DNA of 64,000 nucleotides from UBA3839 sp902776985 (GCA_902776985.1 CACYSD010000009.1:1-64000), one strand, 5' to 3'. Positions 8,508 to 17,467 are shown, numbered from the stretch's first letter. Made by a program: numbers and translations. The notes: a model not told the origin generated them from the sequence alone.

Positions 8508-9233
8508 TTACTTTTTATATGTATCCAGAATATCCTGATATGCACCAAGACCTTTCTGAATCATGTCGTTAACACCATTGGAAGTCAATGTCGCACCAGT
8601 CACACCATTTACATAGTTATCAGGTGAGATATTTCCTTCCTTTCCTTTCTTTACTACGCCGAGGGCGATGCCTTCATTACCGTCAGCATGAAGCTTCTTG
8701 CCAATAAAGCTTTCCTGGAACCAGTCCTCAGTGATGCGGGCACCAAGACCTGCTGTTTCACTTTCATGTGAGAAATATGTGCCAAACACGGTCTCGCAGT
8801 CATCATCAAGAGCTATATAGCCCCAGATACCACCCCAAAGACCTGCACCGGTTACAGGAATGACATATTTTGTCGCACCGTCTATATTTGCTACATAGAA
8901 CGGACGCTTTTCCTTCATTTCCTTGGAAGCAACTTTGAAACCAGCCTGATCCTTAGTTTCAGACTTACCTTCGTCGATCACATCTGTAGAAGCGATGTCG
9001 TAAATCATATCCTGCTGGATTGCTTCTGCGAAACGAGCCTGAACATCAGCCTTCTCCACACCGCGGATATTGAGCGATGCGAGAATCTGCTGTTTCTTGT
9101 CAATCGCAACGTTTGCATCCTGTGTCGGTTTCAGAGAAGAAGACACAAATGCGAGGAGGAACGCTACGATAATAACTATTACGGAAGCATATACTATTGT
9201 ATATACGTTTCCATTTGTATTGAATTTTGCCAT
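8508..9233 (-). CDS. nqrC: Na+-translocating NADH:quinone reductase subunit C
   Basis: NqrC carries a covalently bound FMN on the periplasmic side. The 241-residue protein has one N-terminal helix (about 12-33) and an FMN-binding domain ending in VTGATLTSNG; Thr215 in this (S/T)GAT motif is the predicted phosphoester-linked FMN site. The motif has Thr rather than Ser at its first position, which still fits the consensus. It needs the flavin transferase ApbE, which is not in this window. It lies 15 bases after nqrB. Confidence 0.96.
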   Translation of the reverse strand: MAKFNTNGNVYTIVYASVIVIIVAFLLAFVSSSLKPTQDANVAIDKKQQILASLNIRGVEKADVQARFAEAIQQDMIYDIASTDVIDEGKSETKDQAGFKVASKEMKEKRPFYVANIDGATKYVIPVTGAGLWGGIWGYIALDDDCETVFGTYFSHESETAGLGARITEDWFQESFIGKKLHADGNEGIALGVVKKGKEGNISPDNYVNGVTGATLTSNGVNDMIQKGLGAYQDILDTYKK

Positions 9234-9248
9234 AGTTCTGTGTCCTCT

Positions 9249-10415
9249 TTATTTTGCAGCACGCTTAGCACGCTTGTTTATATTAGATTGAACTACAAAG
9301 TAGTCGATAAGCGGAGCAAATACGTTCATGAGCAGGATGGCAAGCATCATACCTTCTGGATAACCCGGGTTAAGCACACGGATGATGATTGCAACCACAC
9401 CGATGAGGAATCCGTAGATCCACTTACCGCACTCAGTACGTGCACTGGTAACAGGATCGGTTGCCATGAATACAGCACCGAAGCAGAAACCACCGACTGT
9501 GATATGCTCATACCACTCGAAGTTGTCAACGAGCTGATCACGGAACAGGAATGCAGTGAGGATTCCACCTACGAATACACTCAACATGGTCTTCCAACTT
9601 GCTACGCCTGTCCACAGAAGCAGGATTGCACCGAGAGCAATGGCAATGACGCTGGTCTCACCGATTGAACCAGGGATGAATCCAAGAATAGTGTCATTGA
9701 ATGAAGCAGTAACTGTTTCATTTGCTGCCAGCTGACCCAGAGGAGTAGCTGCAGTAACAGCATCGGCAGCATTGCCTGCCACACCAGTGATACAATCCAT
9801 GTAGTTGCCGTTTACCCAAACCTTGTCACCTGACATGGTAGAAGGATAAGAGAAGAACAGGAACGCACGAGTAACAAGTGCGACATTGAAGATATTCATA
9901 CCTGTTCCACCGAACACTTCCTTGGCGAAGATTACGGCAAATGCAGTAGCAACGGCAATCATCCAAAGCGGACAGTTGATAGGAACGATGAGAGGAATGA
10001 GAATACCGCTCACGAGGAAACCTTCGTGGATTTCCTCACCCTTCCACTGAGCTACAGTGAACTCAATGCCGAGACCTACAACATAGCTGACTACAATCTT
10101 AGGAAGAACTGCCAGGAATCCGTACCAGAAACTTGCCCAGAATGCAGGAGCAGCTGTTCCTGTAAACAGATAGTGCTGATAACCCACGTTGTACATACCG
10201 AACAGCATGGCAGGCACCAGAGCCAATACCACTATCGACATGATGCGCTTCGAGTCGATGGCATCATGGATGTGGGCACCACGTGCTTTTGCTGTCTCAT
10301 TGGGCACGAACATGAAAGTTTCGAAACCGTCAAAGACAGAACGGAAAGCATGCAGCTTACCACCTTCCTGGAAAGATGGCTTGATTTTATCTAAAAATTT
10401 TCTTAATGCTTTCAT
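9249..10415 (-). CDS. nqrB: Na+-translocating NADH:quinone reductase subunit B
   Basis: Largest membrane subunit of Nqr (388 residues, about ten helices). It carries a covalent FMN and, in Vibrio, riboflavin, and is thought to contain much of the sodium path. The FMN site is Thr224 in AATPLGQ, matching the family S/T-x-A-T pattern. The segment GGTGMNIFN and the C-terminal MNVFAPLIDY are well conserved. It is separated from nqrA by 135 bases that hold two GC-rich hairpins, an unusual gap in an operon whose other genes are tightly packed. Confidence 0.97.
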   Translation of the reverse strand: MKALRKFLDKIKPSFQEGGKLHAFRSVFDGFETFMFVPNETAKARGAHIHDAIDSKRIMSIVVLALVPAMLFGMYNVGYQHYLFTGTAAPAFWASFWYGFLAVLPKIVVSYVVGLGIEFTVAQWKGEEIHEGFLVSGILIPLIVPINCPLWMIAVATAFAVIFAKEVFGGTGMNIFNVALVTRAFLFFSYPSTMSGDKVWVNGNYMDCITGVAGNAADAVTAATPLGQLAANETVTASFNDTILGFIPGSIGETSVIAIALGAILLLWTGVASWKTMLSVFVGGILTAFLFRDQLVDNFEWYEHITVGGFCFGAVFMATDPVTSARTECGKWIYGFLIGVVAIIIRVLNPGYPEGMMLAILLMNVFAPLIDYFVVQSNINKRAKRAAK

Positions 10416-10550
10416 AATAAAGACCTCTCCCCATCCCTCCCCAAGGGGAGGGCGTAGAATGATTTATGGGAGAGATATTCTACAATAGTATTTTAAAGAA
10501 TTAAAAGTTACCACGCCCCTCCCTTGGGAGGGGTAAGGGGGTGGGTCTCC
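10416..10550. repeat. Pair of GC-rich REP-like hairpins between nqrA and nqrB
   Basis: Two inverted copies flank about 75 AT-rich bases. The first (10421-10453) reads GACCTCTCCCCATCCC then CTCCCCAAGGGGAG. The second (about 10511-10547) reads CCCCTCCCTTGGGAGGGG followed by GGGGGTGGGTCT, in opposite orientation. Each forms a strong short hairpin and the two can pair with each other. Similar blocks occur at 2375-2435. They could tune the nqrA:nqrB mRNA ratio or only be dispersed elements. Confidence 0.75.
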
Positions 10551-11900
10551 TTACGCGTTTTCTTTTCTGAGCATATCCAGTCCTTCGCGAACGATGCGCT
10601 GAACTTCCAGCTTAGAGCTGTCAACGAACTCGCAAAGTGCAAAGTCCTCAGGAGCAACCTCATAGATACCAAGAGCTTCCATGCGGTCGATGTCGCCTGC
10701 GATGATAGCCTTGACAAGCTGCTCTGGGAAAATGTCCATTGGGAAAACAGAGTCGTATTCGCCAGACATAATCATGTGGCGAAGTCCACCCTTGATTCGT
10801 GCGTCAATAACATATTCTGTCTTTTTGCCACGCAGCCAAGAGAAGTAGCTACGGCTGGTAGAGAACTCCTTGAAACGTGGCATCATCCATCCGAATGCCT
10901 CGTCTGCAGTATCACCTTCAGGAATCGCTGTTACCTCAGTAGAATGAGCACCAAGGAAATCGTTGTCCTCAACTTTCAGACCTGTGAGAGGATTGCCGTC
11001 AATCAGACGTACCTTCTGGTCTGTCTTAACGTTACCGGCAACGATTGTACCAATCTGCTGACCTACAACTGCCTTAACATACTGTGGCTTAACAATCTCA
11101 CTTCCTGCAACAGCCAGTGTACGAGTGAAGTCAACCTTACCTGTAGTGAACACACGTCCGATGAAGATTACTTCCTCTGCGCCAATTGTCCAAACCACTT
11201 CGCCCTTATTCACTGGGGCAACATGGTTGATCTGAACACCCACATTACCTGCAGGGCACTTGCCGTTAAACACATTGACTGTGACATTCTTGGCATCCTT
11301 CAATGCACTGCTTGCCTTCGGACTTACACCAAGATACACCTTGGCAAGTTTAGACAAAGCGTCAAGACCAGTCTGGAACTCAGCCTCATGTCCTTTGAGA
11401 GCTACTTCAAAGTCTGCTGCAAGAGGCATGTCACTGATTGCAGAAATAAAAATCGCCTTAGGCTGCTCCTCTGGATTAGCGGTTACAGCATAAGGACGCT
11501 GAAGGAAGAATGCGAACAGACCAGCATCAAGCATAACCTGTTTCACCTCATCTGCATTGAGTTTCTCTACTTGCTTCTTGCCGAAATCAACGCATGCCTG
11601 CTTTCCATCGGCTTCCACCTGGATACTCAATACCTTGCGACGTTCACCACGTTCAACGGCTTTAACAGTACCGCTGACAGGAGAAACGAACTTCACTTCA
11701 GGATGCAACTTGTCAACGAACAGTGCATCACCGGCTTTGACTGCATCACCTTCCTTAACTACTACCTTCGGCTTCACACCCACAAAGGAATCAGGTACAA
11801 GTCCGAACAACTTACCTGCCTCTGATTGCGAAATCTCTGGAGCAGCTTTGCCAGCAAGATTGATGGTCAAGCCTTTCTTCAGTTTAATTACATTCGCCAT
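10551..11900 (-). CDS. nqrA: Na+-translocating NADH:quinone reductase subunit A
   Basis: First gene of the nqr operon; 449 residues, a peripheral cytoplasmic subunit that contacts NqrB and is linked to quinone binding. The N-terminus MANVIKLKKGLTINLAGKA, the PxSGxV segment (FVSPVSGTVKAVERGERRKV) region and the C-terminal CEFVDSSKLEVQRIVREG are family-typical. Length is normal. It has its own promoter. A large antisense frame at 10524-11825 is a codon-bias shadow. Confidence 0.97.
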   Translation of the reverse strand: MANVIKLKKGLTINLAGKAAPEISQSEAGKLFGLVPDSFVGVKPKVVVKEGDAVKAGDALFVDKLHPEVKFVSPVSGTVKAVERGERRKVLSIQVEADGKQACVDFGKKQVEKLNADEVKQVMLDAGLFAFFLQRPYAVTANPEEQPKAIFISAISDMPLAADFEVALKGHEAEFQTGLDALSKLAKVYLGVSPKASSALKDAKNVTVNVFNGKCPAGNVGVQINHVAPVNKGEVVWTIGAEEVIFIGRVFTTGKVDFTRTLAVAGSEIVKPQYVKAVVGQQIGTIVAGNVKTDQKVRLIDGNPLTGLKVEDNDFLGAHSTEVTAIPEGDTADEAFGWMMPRFKEFSTSRSYFSWLRGKKTEYVIDARIKGGLRHMIMSGEYDSVFPMDIFPEQLVKAIIAGDIDRMEALGIYEVAPEDFALCEFVDSSKLEVQRIVREGLDMLRKENA

Positions 11901-11953
11901 AAATTACTTAATTGAATATTTAATATGTTTGTTTTTCAGCATCTAACAACTTG

Positions 11954-11984
11954 CAAAGTTATTGTATTTCTTTGGATTTACAAA
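11954..11984 (-). promoter_or_regulatory. Promoter of the nqrABCDEF operon
   Basis: On the minus strand TTTG (11981-11984), a 19-base spacer and TAACTTTG (11954-11961) match the Bacteroidota sigma-ABfr consensus exactly. Transcription should start near 11947, giving a leader of about 47 bases. Confidence 0.85.
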
Positions 11985-12321
11985 ATTTTCATTTCACTTT
12001 TTCCCCCTCAGAAGGCATTAGCATCCCTATTTCCATATTCGGTACTAAGAGCACCAAAAACAACAAAACAGGAATTTAATATGCATAAAACAGGAATAAA
12101 ACACTAATTCCATGAGCGAAGTGTTAAAATACATATCCAAATGCCAAATTTGTCCGCACCAAGTGCACATTATTTAAAAATAAATGCCTAATTTTGCAAT
12201 TTAAATAGGCCAAAGAACATAAACGCACAAACTAACTTATCTAATAGTAGAAAAAAACAAAAAAATTAACAATGTTATGACGTATAAAAACTTCAAATAT
12301 ATTTACCAAATTAACACAAAG
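11985..12321. other. Gene-free stretch between nqrA and the lipoprotein gene
   Basis: AT-rich, with stops in all frames. It holds TAATTTTG at 12189-12196 on the plus strand, a plausible -7 element for the lipoprotein gene that would give a leader of about 120 bases. No clear TTTG precedes it at the right distance. Nothing else was recognised. Confidence 0.5.
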
Positions 12322-14637
12322 ATGAAAAAAGTCTTCTATTTAGGATTAGCTCTGGCATTGTTTACAGCCTGCTCATCAGACGACGACTTAAGCAGCAATG
12401 TAAAAATCCAGAAAAACGGATTGGAAGTAACAGTTCCTGATGCATCACGGGTTACCAACTACAAGACACAAGGTACACGAACCGTAACAGCTGATGTAAT
12501 TACAGCTTTGGGATTCGTGACAGACATGCCTGAAGCTCCATCCGTACCTGCAGAAGCCCGTGTTCTTCAAGGATTGCAGTCATGGCAGATGAGCGCAGGT
12601 TCTTATGTCATTGCAGCAGAGGAGACATTCTCCGGAGATCTTAACATGTCGAATGTGGATCTTTACGTTGCAGGTACACTTAACTATTCCGGTGGCTGGG
12701 GAAATGGAAACATTTACATCCTACCTGGAGGTACAGTAAACTGGAACAACACCAATGCCGTTCAGCTGAAAATCCACAACTGGGGTACTTTCAACTACAC
12801 AGCCAGCAATAAGGAATTCTATGTACAGGGACAAACTGGTGGATTCTATTGCTACGGCGACATGAACCTCGGCAATGACGTTTCATTCCGCCTTAACAAT
12901 TCCAAAGCTTATATTGGCGGTGACGTGATTTGTAAGAATTTCAACATAGAATGGAATGCTGTTTGCTACATAGCAGGCGACATGACACTTGACACCGACC
13001 TTACAATCCAGAACAATCTTGCCATTCGCGGAAAATTGCAAGCTCCAAACATATCACTCATCAATACAGCACATTTGATTGCAGACTGCACAGTTATCAC
13101 TCCTGGGCAGTTCACGATCAATTCCAATGGAGATACAGCATGGCTTAACCATGTAATAGCAGGAAGCATTTTTGTTTGTGCCAACAGCTCAATCTTCCTT
13201 GAAGATGGTGCATTTGTCGAGGTTGCAGGAGACTATACCAATCTTAACAACGGCAACTCAGCATCATGTGTTCTTCTTGGCGATAACGCAAAGGGCGTTA
13301 TCAAAGCAAACCGCATCGGTAACAATGCCGGTAACGGTTCAAGCCAAGTCCTCTACTCTTTCCGCACTGCATCTGACAGCGAGGGAGCACAGTTAGCCCT
13401 TGACGCCACAGAAGGTATATGGTTTATTGACGGAGGCAACAATTATGCAAATCGCATCGCAGACGAGAATCTCGATGTAATGCCAAACGTATACTATACT
13501 TCCGACAAACTCGCAACCTTCTCAATGGCACCAAACTGCTGTTCCCCTGGTTACAATTACAACGGCGGTACAGAGCCTAACAAACCTGTTATCGAACTTA
13601 TCAGTGTGATTGAACCAGACCACACTCACGATATCTCCGCTACATGCGTACAGTCATTGGGCGACCTCAACTACATCTCTTATCACCAGCGCGGTTCAAA
13701 ACAAAGCGGATGTATTGAAATTACTCAGACCAAGAACAATCAGACACAGCTTCTGCAGTTCCTCTGCGACCACAACGGGGATTGGGACTTCAACCACCTC
13801 CTGATTGATGACCAGAGCACTCCTAACCGTCTCTTTGTAGCAGGAAACTCATCAAAGCACGGAGGTATCCTCGCATACATCAACCTTACCAATGAAGGTT
13901 TGTTCGAAGTTTCAGGTCCTGCAGACACTACAATTGCACATGGGCAGAAAGGACAAGCTGCTCCTATGAGATACATCAAGCTGAAAGCTGGTTCCGGTGG
14001 TGACGGCAACTGTCTCATCCGTACAGGCAACTATCTGCAGGTTATGACAACAGCAGGTTATGAAGTTTACAACGCCAACACTCTCGCAAGAGAAAGCTTC
14101 GAAGCAAAGCCTGGTAAAGCTAAGCACATCAACAGCGACGGCACAACTATTGCAGCATCATACCTCACTGAGCGTACAACTGACGAAGAAGCTGAAATTC
14201 CAGTTCAGGTTCAGACATTTGCTGCAACAGACTTCACATTGTCTAACCCTCTGTCAACAATCGACGCAGGATTCATTCAGCCAAACAATGGTAAGAACGT
14301 TGTAAAGGTTGACGGAAACAGAATCTACATCTGCCTCGGTCGCGATGGTCTCAAGGTTATCGACAATGGCGTAGAGAAAGTATATCAGCCTGCAAACATC
14401 ATCAACGACAAAGGCAAGTATGATGGTTTCTGCAACGGTGTTGCATTCGACAGCAAATACCTCTATGTAGCTTACGGAACAAGAGGTCTTATCATCCTTG
14501 ACAAAGAGACATTGAAGGAAGTTGCTTCATACAAGTGCACTCAATCTGCAAACTACATCAATCTCTCCAACGGTTACATCTATGTAGCTTACGGACGTGA
14601 TCGTTTCCAGGTATTCAAACTTGTTGACAACAACTAA
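12322..14637 (+). CDS. Large surface lipoprotein, unknown function
   Basis: A 771-residue exported lipoprotein. The start at 12322 begins MKKVFYLGLALALFTACSSD, with a lipobox at Cys17; the Ser-Ser-Asp-Asp-Asp after it resembles the Bacteroidota surface-export signal. An upstream in-frame ATG lacks this signal arrangement. The middle (about 90-330) is rich in Asn/Gly and short beta strands with repeated YVAGTLNYSG/IYILPGG-like rungs, suggesting a beta-helix. The last ~250 residues carry repeats such as DSKYLYVAYGTRGLIILDK, as in LVIVD-type beta-propellers. I do not recognise a named family. It stands alone with its own promoter-like element and terminator. Confidence 0.75.
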   Translation: MKKVFYLGLALALFTACSSDDDLSSNVKIQKNGLEVTVPDASRVTNYKTQGTRTVTADVITALGFVTDMPEAPSVPAEARVLQGLQSWQMSAGSYVIAAEETFSGDLNMSNVDLYVAGTLNYSGGWGNGNIYILPGGTVNWNNTNAVQLKIHNWGTFNYTASNKEFYVQGQTGGFYCYGDMNLGNDVSFRLNNSKAYIGGDVICKNFNIEWNAVCYIAGDMTLDTDLTIQNNLAIRGKLQAPNISLINTAHLIADCTVITPGQFTINSNGDTAWLNHVIAGSIFVCANSSIFLEDGAFVEVAGDYTNLNNGNSASCVLLGDNAKGVIKANRIGNNAGNGSSQVLYSFRTASDSEGAQLALDATEGIWFIDGGNNYANRIADENLDVMPNVYYTSDKLATFSMAPNCCSPGYNYNGGTEPNKPVIELISVIEPDHTHDISATCVQSLGDLNYISYHQRGSKQSGCIEITQTKNNQTQLLQFLCDHNGDWDFNHLLIDDQSTPNRLFVAGNSSKHGGILAYINLTNEGLFEVSGPADTTIAHGQKGQAAPMRYIKLKAGSGGDGNCLIRTGNYLQVMTTAGYEVYNANTLARESFEAKPGKAKHINSDGTTIAASYLTERTTDEEAEIPVQVQTFAATDFTLSNPLSTIDAGFIQPNNGKNVVKVDGNRIYICLGRDGLKVIDNGVEKVYQPANIINDKGKYDGFCNGVAFDSKYLYVAYGTRGLIILDKETLKEVASYKCTQSANYINLSNGYIYVAYGRDRFQVFKLVDNN

Positions 14638-14651
14638 TTCAGTTCCAATAC

Positions 14652-14691
14652 AAAAAAGAGTGTGCCAATTGATTTGGCACACTCTTTTTTT
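14652..14691 (+). terminator. Terminator after the lipoprotein gene
   Basis: AAAAAAGAGTGTGCCAA and TTTGGCACACTCTTTTTT pair around a 4-base loop, with a T-run on the 3' side. Confidence 0.92.
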
Positions 14692-14812
14692 GTTCCCTTA
14701 TATATAATAATGTGTATTGGATTAATACCGCAAACTCATTCTATTCATCCAATAAACCCTGCAATTGGTCAATTATCCGAATTATTATTACTTCGAGTTT
14801 GTGAATAATACG

Positions 14813-14820
14813 TATCTTTG
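14813..14820 (+). promoter_or_regulatory. -7 element for the EF-hand-like gene
   Basis: TATCTTTG matches TAnnTTTG, 24 bases ahead of the chosen ATG. No good TTTG is visible at -33. Confidence 0.55.
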
Positions 14821-14844
14821 CATATCACAAAACAACAGACGATT

Positions 14845-15297
14845 ATGAAAAAGATATTCACAACACTGGCATTAGCCCTCACAGTAATAACAAGCAGTGC
14901 ACAGACGGAGTCAGACTCACTGATTTCATTTGCAGACGAAGGCTTAAAGACATTTTGCATTAAATTCAACAAAATCGACACAAATAAAGACCAAGAGATA
15001 TCCCTTGGTGAAGCAGCTGCATCAACCCGACTCAGTTTGATGGTTTACAAATCATTCATGCAACCCATCAAAGACTATAGGGACTTGGCATTTTTCCCAA
15101 ACCTGCAATATCTGCATGCAGGTCTGTCGTATGCCGACACACTTGACCTATCGAACAACCCCCTGCTGGAAGAAATCGATGCATCGGACTGCCGCAAGCT
15201 TTCTGTAATTATCTTAAGGAAGGGGTGCAAGCCTGAAATAAAAACAGGCTACTGGAAAGGCGAGAAACCTAAAATTATCTATAAGAAGAAGAAGTAA
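14845..15297 (+). CDS. Small exported EF-hand-like / LRR-like protein
   Basis: A 150-residue protein with a signal peptide (MKKIFTTLALALTVITSSAQ). Residues 45-56 (DTNKDQEISLGE) fit a calcium-binding EF-hand loop with Asp, Asn, Asp, Ile and Glu in the right places. Residues about 88-135 (NLQYLHAGLSYADTLDLSNN) look like a short leucine-rich-repeat segment with the consensus LDLSNNPLLEEIDASDC. A Lys-rich tail ends the protein. The ATG at 14845 is preferred because an upstream TTG start at 14818 lies inside the -7 element. It lies upstream of another small secreted protein in the same direction. Function unknown. Confidence 0.72.
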   Translation: MKKIFTTLALALTVITSSAQTESDSLISFADEGLKTFCIKFNKIDTNKDQEISLGEAAASTRLSLMVYKSFMQPIKDYRDLAFFPNLQYLHAGLSYADTLDLSNNPLLEEIDASDCRKLSVIILRKGCKPEIKTGYWKGEKPKIIYKKKK

Positions 15298-15358
15298 GTT
15301 AATCCTTTTAGCTTAACCATAATCAACATATCATTAAATTCAAATCCAAAACACAACT

Positions 15359-15790
15359 ATGAAACGATTATTCTTTTCTTTAGCAATAATGCTATTATTT
15401 GCAGCAAATGTATCAGCACAAGACAAATGCGACCGCTGCGATGGAACAGGTCAGATTCCTGACAATTGTGCATTCTGTGATAAAGGTTGGCGATCATGCA
15501 GCCTTTGCAATGGTAAAAGATACATTAGATGTACAATGTGCATGGGAGCAGGAAAATTCTCCTGTTACAACTGTAACGGAAGAGGTTACTGGGTTGACAG
15601 AAATGGAGACCATCGTGAATGTCAACGCTGTGGTGGCAAAGGCACTCCCACATGCGATAAATGTCATGGTGACGGAGAAGTTGTATGCACTAGTTGCGAT
15701 GGTGCAGGCGGATCAAAATGCACCCAGTGTGACGGCAACGGAAACAAGTATTGGACTTGCCCTGAATGTTCCGGGAAAGGAGTTAAATAA
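15359..15790 (+). CDS. Exported Cys-rich protein with DnaJ-type zinc-finger repeats
   Basis: A 143-residue protein with a signal peptide (MKRLFFSLAIMLLFAANVSA) followed by ten CXXC pairs, most of them in CXXCXGXG form (CDRCDGTG, CQRCGGKG, CDKCHGDG, CTSCDGAG, CTQCDGNG, CPECSGKG). This is the zinc-binding repeat of DnaJ/Hsp40, but no J-domain or substrate-binding domain is present and the protein is predicted to be periplasmic or extracellular. In the cell, such repeats bind zinc and help unfold or reduce proteins; outside it the role is unknown. The gene lies 61 bases after the EF-hand-like gene and may share its transcript. Confidence 0.8.
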   Translation: MKRLFFSLAIMLLFAANVSAQDKCDRCDGTGQIPDNCAFCDKGWRSCSLCNGKRYIRCTMCMGAGKFSCYNCNGRGYWVDRNGDHRECQRCGGKGTPTCDKCHGDGEVVCTSCDGAGGSKCTQCDGNGNKYWTCPECSGKGVK

Positions 15791-15796
15791 TTTTTA

Positions 15797-15882
15797 GGAT
15801 TCCGAAGGGATTGGATATCCCTAACCCTGCCACGGGCACGGATTCCGAAGGGATTGGATATCCCTAACCCTGCCACGGGCAC
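15797..15882. repeat. Two tandem 43-bp repeats resembling a tRNA T-arm
   Basis: Two identical head-to-tail 43-base units, 15797-15839 and 15840-15882, beginning GGATTCCGAAGGGATTGG and ending CACGGGCAC. The middle AGGGATTGGATATCCCT is an inverted repeat. Read beside the tRNA-Arg starting at 15958, the words TCCGAAGGGATT and CTAACCCT match TCCGGAGGGATT and CTAACCCT of that tRNA, with eight bases added in the loop. Frames in such units give the spurious GRVRDIQSLRN-type peptides common in Bacteroidales annotations. Confidence 0.8.
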
Positions 15883-15888
15883 GTCTTA

Positions 15889-15956
15889 CAAAGAAAAGCC
15901 ACTTATTTTTATGTCAAAAATGAATTTTCACATAATTATAAGTGGCTTTTTCTTTG
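15889..15956. terminator. Hairpin terminator between the Cys-rich gene and tRNA-Arg
   Basis: CAAAGAAAAGCCACTTAT and ATAAGTGGCTTTTTCTTTG pair with one bulge around an AT-rich loop. With A- and T-runs on both sides it can terminate both strands. Confidence 0.85.
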
Positions 15957-15957
15957 T

Positions 15958-16030
15958 GACTCCGGAGGGATTCTAACCCTCGACCTTCAGAACCGGAATC
16001 TGACGCTCTATACAGCTAAGCTACGGAGCC
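15958..16030 (-). tRNA. tRNA-Arg (anticodon CCG)
   Basis: A 73-base cloverleaf on the minus strand. The acceptor stem is GGCTCCG with CGGAGTC, the anticodon stem TCAGA with TCTGA encloses TTCCGGT (anticodon CCG), and the T-arm is GAGGG-TTAGAAT-CCCTC. No encoded CCA. The T-loop starts TTAGAAT rather than the usual TTCGAAT, but pairs correctly. Confidence 0.92.
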
Positions 16031-16111
16031 TTTATCTAATGCAAAGGTAAGAATAAAAGCACAATCAGAAAAGTGAAAACACAAAAAAGTACAGAAAATA
16101 TCACTATCTTA

Positions 16112-16142
16112 TTGTATGTCTAAAATAATTGTGCTACATTTG
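16112..16142 (+). promoter_or_regulatory. Promoter of the carboxynorspermidine synthase gene
   Basis: TTGT (16112-16115), 19 bases, then TACATTTG (16135-16142). The -7 fits exactly and the -33 has TTG. Confidence 0.7.
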
Positions 16143-16172
16143 TGTGGAAAAAAATAAAAAGACAAAAACACT

Positions 16173-17420
16173 ATGAGCAGAGTAATAATTATTGGTGCAG
16201 GAGGTGTTGCAACCGTAGCTGCACACAAGGTTGTGCAAAACCCTGACGTTTTCACAGAAGTCATGATTGCAAGCCGCACAAAGGCTAAATGTGACAAATT
16301 AGTTGAAACCCTTAAAGCTACATATAAGGGTAAGAACATACCTGAACTGAGTTCGGCACGTGTTGACGCTGACAGCGTAGAAGAACTGGTAGCTCTTCTG
16401 AACAGCTATAAACCAGAACTTGTAATTAACCTTGCGTTGCCATATCAAGATCTGACCATCATGGAGGCTTGTTTACAGACAGGTGTCAACTATCTTGACA
16501 CAGCCAACTACGAACCTCGTGACGAAGCTCATTTCGAATACTCATGGCAATGGGCTTACAAGGAGCGTTTTGAACAAGCTGGTCTCACTGCTATTCTCGG
16601 ATGCGGTTTTGACCCGGGAGTAAGCGGTGTTTACACCGCCTATGCGGCAAAGCACCATTTCGATGAAATTCAGTATCTCGACATAGTGGATTGCAATGCC
16701 GGCAATCACCACAAGGCTTTTGCCACAAATTTCAATCCGGAAATCAACATTCGTGAGATAACACAAAAAGGACTTTACTATGAAGACGGGAAATGGATTG
16801 AAACCGAACCTTTGGAATTCCACCAGCCACTCACCTACCCTAACATCGGTCCTCGTGAATCCTATCTTTTGCATCACGAAGAGTTGGAATCACTCGTAAA
16901 GAACTATCCAACCATTAAGCGTGCACGTTTCTGGATGACATTCGGACAGCAGTACCTTACTTACCTCGATGTGATTCAGAACTTGGGAATGAGCCGCATT
17001 GACGAAATCGAATATGAAGCTCCTCTTGCAGACGGCAGCAACAAAAACGTCAAAGTTAAAATCGTTCCCCTCCAATTCCTCAAGGCTGTTCTCCCCAACC
17101 CTCAAGACCTTGGTGAGAACTACGAAGGTGAAACCAGTATTGGTTGCCGTATCCGTGGTATCAAAGACGGAAAGGAACACACATACTACGTCTACAACAA
17201 CTGTTCACACGAGGCTGCATACAAAGAAACAGGTATGCAGGGAGTAAGCTACACCACTGGTGTACCAGCTATGATTGGAGCGATGATGTTCCTCAAAGGC
17301 ATCTGGAAGAAACCTGGAGTATGGAATGTAGAAGACTTCGATCCAGATCCATTTATGGAGCAGCTCAACATTCAGGGTCTGCCTTGGCATGAGGTACACG
17401 ACGAGAATCTAGAATTGTAA
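16173..17420 (+). CDS. Carboxynorspermidine/carboxyspermidine synthase (saccharopine-dehydrogenase-like)
   Basis: A 415-residue cytoplasmic NADPH enzyme that condenses aspartate semialdehyde with diaminopropane or putrescine, in the alternative spermidine route used by many gut bacteria. The N-terminal Rossmann motif is IIIGAGGVATVAAHK; ASRTKAKCDK gives the expected NADP-binding Ser/Arg pair; LGCGFDPGVSGVYTAYA and the C-terminal GVPAMIGAMMFLKGIW are typical of this branch rather than of lysine-degrading saccharopine dehydrogenases. The decarboxylase NspC that completes the route is not in the window. recA follows after 47 bases and may be co-transcribed. True saccharopine dehydrogenase is the alternative but is unlikely given the length. 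Confidence 0.85.
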   Translation: MSRVIIIGAGGVATVAAHKVVQNPDVFTEVMIASRTKAKCDKLVETLKATYKGKNIPELSSARVDADSVEELVALLNSYKPELVINLALPYQDLTIMEACLQTGVNYLDTANYEPRDEAHFEYSWQWAYKERFEQAGLTAILGCGFDPGVSGVYTAYAAKHHFDEIQYLDIVDCNAGNHHKAFATNFNPEINIREITQKGLYYEDGKWIETEPLEFHQPLTYPNIGPRESYLLHHEELESLVKNYPTIKRARFWMTFGQQYLTYLDVIQNLGMSRIDEIEYEAPLADGSNKNVKVKIVPLQFLKAVLPNPQDLGENYEGETSIGCRIRGIKDGKEHTYYVYNNCSHEAAYKETGMQGVSYTTGVPAMIGAMMFLKGIWKKPGVWNVEDFDPDPFMEQLNIQGLPWHEVHDENLEL

Positions 17421-17467
17421 TTTTTTTTCAACAGCAAACATCTAATAATCTTAAATACAAATTCATA

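Noticed and set aside
10524..11825. A 433-codon plus-strand open frame
   Set aside because: It is fully antisense to nqrA, which has full family similarity; the frame arises from codon bias and its product resembles nothing.
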